This document shows, piece after piece, positions 57,188-64,000 of a stretch of 64,000 nucleotides of DNA. Position 1 is the stretch's first letter. Each line of letters starts with the position of its first letter. Source of the DNA: Halalkalibacter okhensis. Its GTDB lineage: Bacteria; Bacillota; Bacilli; Bacillales; Bacillaceae_D. The notes under the pieces are model-generated. The model was not told the origin of the DNA. It did no database searches and worked only from the letters and a program-made list of their open reading frames with translations. The position numbers and the translations under genes are program-made. Location of the stretch: the NCBI RefSeq assembly GCF_000787375.1, contig NZ_JRJU01000004.1, positions 124,001-188,000 on the forward strand, given 5' to 3'.

Positions 57188-57223
57188 ATCAAGTGCAAAC
57201 CTGTTCTAGGTTTCACACTTGAT
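57188..57223 (-). terminator. trxB terminator
   Basis: ATCAAGTG-N-AAACCT pairs with AGGTTT-N2-CACTTGAT and is followed on the minus strand by TTTTTTTC. Confidence 0.9.
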
Positions 57224-57240
57224 CTCGTCTCAATATGTTC

Positions 57241-58221
<981 letters not shown>

Positions 58222-58291
58222 TTAGCTTCCTCTACGTCTTTACACTCATATCGTAGCGAAATGGCCTCTGAATGTCTATTTTTCTGCTCAG

Positions 58292-59341
58292 CTATTCAAC
58301 CCAAATATCATACTCGATTTCAGCGAGGTTTTCTTGACCACTTTTCACCATTTCAAGTACAAATTGGGCTTGTTTTGAACCAAGCTCGCCTGCCCGCTTG
58401 ATTACCTTCATGGCCTTATGGTGATCACCTGTATGATACATCGCAACCGCAAAACCATACAGCAACTCTGAGCGTTGTTCCAATTCCCACCTACTTAATT
58501 CCTTTAGCCTTTCATAAGCTGCTTGGAATTCTCCAACCGTACATAAGGTTTCCGCCACCTTAACATAATGATCGCCATCAATCGGATAAACACGACGCAA
58601 TGAACGAATATAGGGTTCAGCACGTTTAGCATCCCCATTTTTTGTGTAAAACAAAGCTAAGTTACACAATGTAAAAAGATTTCCTGGATCTTTTTCAAGG
58701 ATGTTTTGACAGATGTCAAAAGCAGACTCATCCCCTATTCGGAATAGTGCTTCTGCTAATTGGTTATGTGCTGTCCAATACGTCGGATGCTCATCTATTA
58801 TGGTTTGCAAAACAGGTAGAGCCGCAGGGATATTGTCTTGTCTAATTAAATAGCGCGCCCGTTCAAACTGAGCAATCAATTCATCTTCGTCTTCTTCAAG
58901 ATCCTCCCATTCCTCGTCTTCTTCTCGTTCAAAACGCAGCAATTCTAGGAGATCTTTTGCATCCTCGGTAAAACGTTCGTCTGGACATAGCTCTAAGTAG
59001 CGCAATGTCATTCTTTCTGCGCGCTCAAAATGACCAAGATACGCATAATTATTCGCCATAAAAAAATAGCATTCGGCTACATCTTCTTTTTCTGCCAACA
59101 CACTTTCTAATATTTCATTAGACCGTTCATATTCCCCAATTTCAGATAGCACTGCTGCCAATTGAACGTGAAAAACAGGCTCGGTGTTCGTTAGCTTAAC
59201 CGCTCGCTCTAACAATTTGATCGCACGTTGTAAGTGGTTCTTTCGATATGCTTCAATTCCCCTGTGAAAGAAATAGTCTCCACTTTGAAACAAAGGAACA
59301 ACTTTGCCCTTTTCCAGTTCGTCTTTTGGTTTTAATCCCAT
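58292..59341 (-). CDS. TPR-repeat protein (YvcD-like)
   Basis: 349 residues of tandem tetratricopeptide helices, for example FFHRGIEAYRKNHLQRAIKLLERAV, CYFFMANNYAYLGHFERAERM and TAHNQLAEALFRIGDESAF. A central acidic stretch (EEDEEWEDLEEDEDE, about 140) interrupts the array. It is cytoplasmic, without signal peptide. The position between hisI and trxB equals B. subtilis yvcD. A scaffold role is likely; partner unknown. Confidence 0.85.
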   Translation of the reverse strand: MGLKPKDELEKGKVVPLFQSGDYFFHRGIEAYRKNHLQRAIKLLERAVKLTNTEPVFHVQLAAVLSEIGEYERSNEILESVLAEKEDVAECYFFMANNYAYLGHFERAERMTLRYLELCPDERFTEDAKDLLELLRFEREEDEEWEDLEEDEDELIAQFERARYLIRQDNIPAALPVLQTIIDEHPTYWTAHNQLAEALFRIGDESAFDICQNILEKDPGNLFTLCNLALFYTKNGDAKRAEPYIRSLRRVYPIDGDHYVKVAETLCTVGEFQAAYERLKELSRWELEQRSELLYGFAVAMYHTGDHHKAMKVIKRAGELGSKQAQFVLEMVKSGQENLAEIEYDIWVE

Positions 59342-59416
59342 GAAGTTTAGTTACCTCCAGCTTCTCAATCATAACAAATAGTATACATGATTTTAGACTG
59401 TGTGGGAACGAAAAAA

Positions 59417-59458
59417 GGGTACAGAAAAAAGGCATGTCCATTGCCAATTTCTGTACCC
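59417..59458 (-). terminator. his operon terminator
   Basis: GGGTACAGAAA and TTTCTGTACCC form the stem, with an inner GGCA/TGCC pairing; TTTTTTCG follows on the minus strand, 33 bases after hisI. Confidence 0.88.
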
Positions 59459-59491
59459 CTATGGGTAAGGGTCAGCCCCCAACTTTTTCAA

Positions 59492-60121
59492 CTACTTTTT
59501 ATGTCTTTCTTCTAATACTGATAACACGTCATCTAACGGTAATTTTTGTTCACGGAGGAGCACTAAAAGATGGTACAACAAATCAGACACTTCCCACTTT
59601 AACTCTTCTGGGTCACGATTTTTCGCTGCAATGATGACTTCTCCCGCTTCTTCTCCGACTTTTTTCAAGATTTTATCGACGCCTTTTTCGAACAAGTATG
59701 TCGTGTAAGCTCCTTCTGGCATCTCTGCTTCACGCTCAGCTATAACCCTCTCTAATTCATCAATGATTGCAAAGCGAGTTGGGTTCGTGCGAACAGCTTG
59801 ATCTTCAAATAATGAATCTGAAAAACAAGTATAGTCCCCTTTATGACATGCTGGCCCCGCAGGAACAACAAGTACCACAATCGCATCGCTGTCACAGTCA
59901 AAACGCATATCAACAATTTGCTGCGTGTTGCCTGATGTTGCTCCTTTATGCCAAAGCTCTTGACGAGAACGAGAATAAAACCACGTTTCTCTCGTCTCAA
60001 GTGACTTCGCTAACGACTCTTTATTCATATAGGCTAATGTCAAAACTTCCTTGCTTCCTGCATCTTGCACAATCGTTGGCACAAGTCCATTTTGATCAAA
60101 CTTAATCTGTTCAATGCTCAT
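59492..60121 (-). CDS. hisI: Bifunctional phosphoribosyl-AMP cyclohydrolase / phosphoribosyl-ATP pyrophosphatase
   Basis: 209 residues: HisI domain (about 1-110; [44 protein letters not shown] with zinc ligands) fused to HisE (about 115-209; [30 protein letters not shown]). It performs steps two and three of histidine synthesis. ATG 60121 overlaps the hisF stop (ATGA). Last gene of the operon. Confidence 0.97.
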   Translation of the reverse strand: MSIEQIKFDQNGLVPTIVQDAGSKEVLTLAYMNKESLAKSLETRETWFYSRSRQELWHKGATSGNTQQIVDMRFDCDSDAIVVLVVPAGPACHKGDYTCFSDSLFEDQAVRTNPTRFAIIDELERVIAEREAEMPEGAYTTYLFEKGVDKILKKVGEEAGEVIIAAKNRDPEELKWEVSDLLYHLLVLLREQKLPLDDVLSVLEERHKK

Positions 60122-60876
60122 CGTACGGTCACACCCTCTTCTTTTAAATACGATTTCACTTCTGCAACCGACGTTTCCTTATAATGAAAAATCGATGCCG
60201 CTAACGCAGCATCTGCTTTAGCATCCCGAAACACATCAGCAAAGTCTTCTTTCTTTCCTGCACCACCTGAGGCGATGACCGGGACCGTAACAGCAGCATT
60301 TACCGCTTTTGTCAAAGCCAAATCAAATCCCGTCTTCGCCCCGTCCTGATCCATACTTGTTAATAAAATCTCACCGGCACCAAGACGAACGGCTTCCTTC
60401 GCCCAATCGGTTACTTCCCAATCGGTTGATTCACGTCCACCATGTGTATAAATCCGCCATGAACCAAGCTCTTCATCATATTTGGCGTCAATCGCCACAA
60501 CGATGCACTGCGAGCCAAAAAAATCCGCACCTTCTTTAATCAGCTCTGGACGCTTTACCGCTGCCGTATTGAGCGATACCTTGTCCGCACCAGCACGTAG
60601 CACACGCTTCATATCTTCAAGCGAGTTAATTCCGCCCCCTACGGTAAAAGGAATGGCAAGTGTACCGGCAACTTGCTCCACGACTTCGACCATCGTTTCA
60701 CGACCTTCATGTGAAGCAGAGATATCCAAGAATACGAGTTCATCCGCACCTTGCTCATCATAAAAAGCAGCAAGCTCTACCGGGTCTCCTGCATCACGTA
60801 AATCGACGAACTGAACGCCTTTGACAACACGGCCATCTTTCACATCTAGACAAGGAACGATCCGTTTTGTTAACAA
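60118..60876 (-). CDS. hisF: Imidazole glycerol phosphate synthase, cyclase subunit
   Basis: 252 residues, beta/alpha barrel. Catalytic Asp residues lie in [15 protein letters not shown] and [14 protein letters not shown]. It uses ammonia channelled from HisH to make IGP and AICAR. TTG 60876 follows AAAGGGGG. Confidence 0.97.
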   Translation of the reverse strand: MLTKRIVPCLDVKDGRVVKGVQFVDLRDAGDPVELAAFYDEQGADELVFLDISASHEGRETMVEVVEQVAGTLAIPFTVGGGINSLEDMKRVLRAGADKVSLNTAAVKRPELIKEGADFFGSQCIVVAIDAKYDEELGSWRIYTHGGRESTDWEVTDWAKEAVRLGAGEILLTSMDQDGAKTGFDLALTKAVNAAVTVPVIASGGAGKKEDFADVFRDAKADAALAASIFHYKETSVAEVKSYLKEEGVTVR

Positions 60877-60877
60877 C

Positions 60878-61612
60878 CTATTCGCCCCCTTTTAATGCTT
60901 CTTCTAATGTGAATTGGTTCGTGTAAAGTGCTTTTCCGACAATTGCACCACTTACTCCACGATTTTTACGCTCACGAAGCTCAGTTAAATCCGCTAACGA
61001 GCTCACACCACCTGAGGCAATCACTTGCTTGCCTGTTGCTTCTGCTAGATTTGTGATCGCTTCTGTATTTGGTCCTGAAAGCATTCCGTCACGAGAAATA
61101 TCAGTAAATATAAACACTTCTGCCCCGTGACGAGCAAGCTCCTGCGCTAGGGTTTCAGCTTTTACTGATGACGTTTCAAGCCAGCCCTCTGTTGCCACAT
61201 AACCATCACGCGCATCTAGCCCAATCGCAATTCGCTCTCCGCCATATGTAGCAAGCATCTCTTTTGTAAACTCAGGATTATTGACTGCAACACTACCTAG
61301 AATAACACGGTCCACCCCTCGCTCTAGATAAAAGGCGACATCTTCAGCCGTACGAATCCCCCCACCAATTTGCACCTTCGCATCAAGCTCCTTAGCCACA
61401 CGAAGCACATGTTCATGATTGACACGTTTTTTCGCTTTCGCCCCGTCTAAATCAACCATATGTATCCACTTGGCCCCGCTATCAGCGAACAATTTCGCCA
61501 TGTCAAACGGCGAGTCCCCATAAACGGTTTCTTGATCATAATCCCCTTGAACAAGACGTACACATTTGCCGTCTCTCATATCAATCGCTGGATAAATAAC
61601 AAAGTTACTCAC
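60878..61612 (-). CDS. hisA: ProFAR isomerase
   Basis: 244 residues, barrel related to His[20 protein letters not shown] with catalytic Asp, [16 protein letters not shown] and [14 protein letters not shown] with the second Asp. GTG 61612 overlaps the hisH stop and follows GGAGGAG. Confidence 0.97.
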   Translation of the reverse strand: MSNFVIYPAIDMRDGKCVRLVQGDYDQETVYGDSPFDMAKLFADSGAKWIHMVDLDGAKAKKRVNHEHVLRVAKELDAKVQIGGGIRTAEDVAFYLERGVDRVILGSVAVNNPEFTKEMLATYGGERIAIGLDARDGYVATEGWLETSSVKAETLAQELARHGAEVFIFTDISRDGMLSGPNTEAITNLAEATGKQVIASGGVSSLADLTELRERKNRGVSGAIVGKALYTNQFTLEEALKGGE

Positions 61613-62249
61613 GACTTTCTCCTCCTTGCGTGACGAGCTCTCCGAAATTACGAAGGATCGACATGCCTACGTGGCTGCTTTTTTCTGGGTGGAATTGCGT
61701 CCCCATTACATTATCCCTACCAACTACAGCTGGGACCGTTACATCATACTCACTTGAAGCAATTAATACGTCCTCGTCCTTGTGCTTAACGACATACGAG
61801 TGAACAAAATACACATGCCCCTCTTCAACGTCTTGCAAAAGCTTGTGTTCAGGCTTGTGGAACGTCAGCTTATTCCAGCCCATGTGAGGGACTTTGTATG
61901 TTTCACCGCTTGCCGTATGACCAACAAAGCGCTCCACCCGACCTGGTAACAATTTTAACCCTTCTGTCTCTCCATGCTCCGCACTTTCTTCAAATAAAAG
62001 TTGCATGCCAAGACAAATCCCTAAAAGCGGCTTTCCTGACTCCGCCCACTCACGTAAAAATTCAGTTAAACCCATCTCATTTAATGTCTTCATCGCATCT
62101 GGGAAAGCCCCAACACCGGGCAAGAGAAGCCCATTCGCTTTTTTTAGTTGTTCAATATCATCTGTTACGACATAGTCTAGCTCTAGACGCTCTAGAGCCT
62201 TACTAACACTGTGCAAATTCCCCATCCCGTAATCAACAATGCCGATCAT
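61605..62249 (-). CDS. hisH: Imidazole glycerol phosphate synthase, glutaminase subunit
   Basis: 214 residues from ATG 62249, two bases after the hisB stop; upstream codons to 62321 are frame overlap with hisB. Class I glutamine amidotransferase: Cys in [12 protein letters not shown], His/Glu in TQFHPEKS. It supplies ammonia to HisF. Confidence 0.97.
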   Translation of the reverse strand: MIGIVDYGMGNLHSVSKALERLELDYVVTDDIEQLKKANGLLLPGVGAFPDAMKTLNEMGLTEFLREWAESGKPLLGICLGMQLLFEESAEHGETEGLKLLPGRVERFVGHTASGETYKVPHMGWNKLTFHKPEHKLLQDVEEGHVYFVHSYVVKHKDEDVLIASSEYDVTVPAVVGRDNVMGTQFHPEKSSHVGMSILRNFGELVTQGGESRE

Positions 62250-62250
62250 C

Positions 62251-62841
62251 TTACAACATCCCCTTCGTCGACGGGACGCCTTTGACCCGTTCATCGATGC
62301 TTGTAGCTTCATCCAAGGCACGTGCTAATGCTTTAAATACCGCCTCAATCATGTGGTGTGTGTTGTGACCATAGTGGACGATAATGTGTAAGTTCATTCT
62401 GGCTTCAAGGGCTAACTTCCACATAAACTCATGAACGAGCTCGACATCAAACGTTCCTACTTTTTGACTTGGGAACTCAGCACGAAACTCAAGGTGTGGA
62501 CGGTTGCTTAAATCGACAACAACTTGAGCCAACGTCTCATCCATAGGTACAAAAGCATTTCCGTAGCGGCGGATTCCTTTTTTATCGCCAAGTGCTTCTT
62601 TTAACACATGCCCTAAACAAATTCCAATATCTTCTGTCGTATGGTGATCATCAACTTCTATATCTCCATTGGCATCAACAGTTAAGTTGAAGTGGCCGTG
62701 CTTTGTAAAGAGATCGAGCATATGCGTTAAAAATGGAACTCCTGTTTCTAATTCTGATTTTCCTTCTCCATCCACCGTAAAGTCCAACTTAATTTGTGTT
62801 TCCCCTGTATTACGTTCGATTTGTGCGCGGCGTTCTGTCAT
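62251..62841 (-). CDS. hisB: Imidazoleglycerol-phosphate dehydratase
   Basis: 196 residues, monofunctional as in Bacillus. Mn-binding duplicates [11 protein letters not shown]-like [12 protein letters not shown] and [21 protein letters not shown] are present. ATG 62841 follows GGAGG and abuts the hisD stop. Confidence 0.97.
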   Translation of the reverse strand: MTERRAQIERNTGETQIKLDFTVDGEGKSELETGVPFLTHMLDLFTKHGHFNLTVDANGDIEVDDHHTTEDIGICLGHVLKEALGDKKGIRRYGNAFVPMDETLAQVVVDLSNRPHLEFRAEFPSQKVGTFDVELVHEFMWKLALEARMNLHIIVHYGHNTHHMIEAVFKALARALDEATSIDERVKGVPSTKGML

Positions 62842-64000
62842 CTACTTTTCCTCCAACCTAATATCAATTGCTCGTGCGTGAGCTTCCAAGCCTTCTAAAC
62901 GGGCAAGGGCTGAAATTTTTCGACCATTTTCTTCCATAGCTTGTTTGCTATAGGAGATTATGCTTGATTTTTTCGTGAAATCATCGACATTGAGCGGGCT
63001 CGAGAAACGGGCGGTTCCATTTGTCGGCAAAACATGGTTTGGTCCTGCAAAATAATCCCCCACTGGCTCTGAGCTGTAAGGCCCAACAAAAATCGCTCCA
63101 GCATGACGAATTCTTCCAATTACATTCATAGGCTCTTCTGTTAAAATTTCCAAATGCTCAGGTGCAAGTTGATTCACGACATCGACCGCCTCAACAAAAT
63201 CACGAGCGACGTAAATCACACCATAATCACGAATCGACGATCCAGCAATCTCTCGTTTTGGCAATGTCGTCAGCTGCTCTTGAACCTCTTTAGCAACCTG
63301 TTCAGCAAGCTCCTGAGAGGTTGTCACTAAAACCGCTGACGCTTGCTCATCATGCTCCGCTTGAGAAAGGAGATCTGCAGCTATGTAGCGCGAGTTGGCT
63401 GTCTTATCTGCTAGAACAACAATCTCACTCGGCCCTGCGATCATATCAATATCAACAGTGCCAAAAACAGCCCGCTTCGCTAATGCAACATAGATATTGC
63501 CCGGTCCGGTAATTTTATCAACGGATTGAATCGAATCTGTTCCAAATGCAAGAGCAGCAACAGCTTGAGCTCCGCCAACTTTGTAAATTTCCTTCACTCC
63601 TAGCTCCTTCGCTGTGACAAGGACACTAGCCGGAAGCATTCCATCTGCTCCAGCTGGCGACACCATGACAATACGCTCAACACCAGCGACTTGAGCTGGA
63701 ATGACATTCATCATAATCGATGATGGGTAAGCGGCTTTGCCACCTGGCACGTATACTCCAACAGAATTGAGCGGAGTTACCTTTTGACCAAGAATCGTGC
63801 CATCTTCCTTTGTCGTCATCCACGATTGACGCTTCTGACGCTCGTGAAAATCTTTAATATTTACCATTGCCTCGCGCAACGCTGAAATCAATTCCTCATC
63901 AATCTTTGCGTACGCTCCTTCGAGTTCTTCCTCCGTTACTCGAAGACTTGTAAGCTCGGCTCCGTCAAATTTTTTCGTTAATTCAAAGAGAGCTTGATCA
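62842..64000 (-). CDS. hisD: Histidinol dehydrogenase (5' end outside window)
   Basis: The visible part extends to the right edge, starting in frame with [25 protein letters not shown], so only roughly the first 40 residues are missing. Family motifs [44 protein letters not shown] and GPNHVLPT are intact. It performs the last two oxidations of histidine synthesis. The TTG at 63891 is internal and not the true start. Confidence 0.97.
   Translation of the reverse strand, partial: DQALFELTKKFDGAELTSLRVTEEELEGAYAKIDEELISALREAMVNIKDFHERQKRQSWMTTKEDGTILGQKVTPLNSVGVYVPGGKAAYPSSIMMNVIPAQVAGVERIVMVSPAGADGMLPASVLVTAKELGVKEIYKVGGAQAVAALAFGTDSIQSVDKITGPGNIYVALAKRAVFGTVDIDMIAGPSEIVVLADKTANSRYIAADLLSQAEHDEQASAVLVTTSQELAEQVAKEVQEQLTTLPKREIAGSSIRDYGVIYVARDFVEAVDVVNQLAPEHLEILTEEPMNVIGRIRHAGAIFVGPYSSEPVGDYFAGPNHVLPTNGTARFSSPLNVDDFTKKSSIISYSKQAMEENGRKISALARLEGLEAHARAIDIRLEEK

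Larger units (their letters stand above)
56246..57240. other. Long gap with minisatellite between yvcI and trxB
   Basis: 995 bases without a gene. It contains a terminator-like hairpin (56356-56377), a 52-bp tandem repeat array (about 56553-57124) and the trxB terminator. Confidence 0.7.

Noticed and set aside
56695-57216. Minus-strand frames of 68-161 codons rich in KNGSQRD and CWLPKN repeats
   Set aside because: They are produced by the 52-bp minisatellite in all three frames; there is no ribosome site or family match.

Overview
The window comes from a low-GC Firmicute of the Bacillus group, probably an alkaliphilic or halophilic relative. From about 23 kb to the right end the backbone follows the Bacillus subtilis gene order: ssrA, smpB, rnr, est, secG, then the glycolytic block eno-gpmI-tpiA-pgk-gap-cggR, rpoN/sigL, clpP, crh-whiA-yvcK-rapZ-yvcI, trxB, a TPR protein and hisI-F-A-H-B-D. 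Nearly all of it lies on the minus strand. Three regulatory sites match their Bacillus counterparts: a CggR operator, a CtsR box at clpP and a cre box at rpoN.

The left 15 kb is AT-rich and accessory. It holds rhodanese, a truncated metallo-beta-lactamase-fold protein of the persulfide dioxygenase type, a CcdA/TlpA thiol-redox cluster with its own two-component system and a cytoplasmic 5'-nucleotidase-like enzyme, two MFS transporters, and selD with a divergent LysR regulator. selD carries an in-frame UGA at the active-site position, upstream of where a normal ORF call begins, so SelD here is itself a selenoprotein. Two other short reading frames in this region also contain in-frame UGA codons. 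One of them lies behind a perfect 15-bp inverted repeat resembling CsoR/CstR operators.

Between 15.3 and 22.6 kb is the core of a Tn7-like transposon, placed directly downstream of the tmRNA gene. It encodes two TniQ/TnsD paralogues, a TnsC ATPase, a TnsA-TnsB fusion, and a separate small TnsB-like protein that lacks a catalytic aspartate and has no N-terminal DNA-binding part. No Cas genes or CRISPR array were seen. The adjacent ssrA gene is interrupted in its T-loop by a 282-nt group I intron. Removing the intron restores a canonical T-arm and a CCA end.

From 28.8 to 40.6 kb a metabolic island is inserted between secG and eno. It contains an ABC importer with a Thi5-like binding protein, two cytosine-deaminase-like amidohydrolases, two FAD-linked oxidases, a creatininase-family amidohydrolase, a cyclase-family hydrolase and a WrbA-like flavoprotein. 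Together they suggest uptake and ring-opening of an unidentified N-heterocyclic or amide compound. Non-coding oddities include a 52-bp minisatellite of about 11 units (56.5-57.1 kb), a perfect 126-bp tandem duplication carrying the rpoN terminator (49.9-50.2 kb), and GC-richer dispersed repeats (41.5-42.3 kb).
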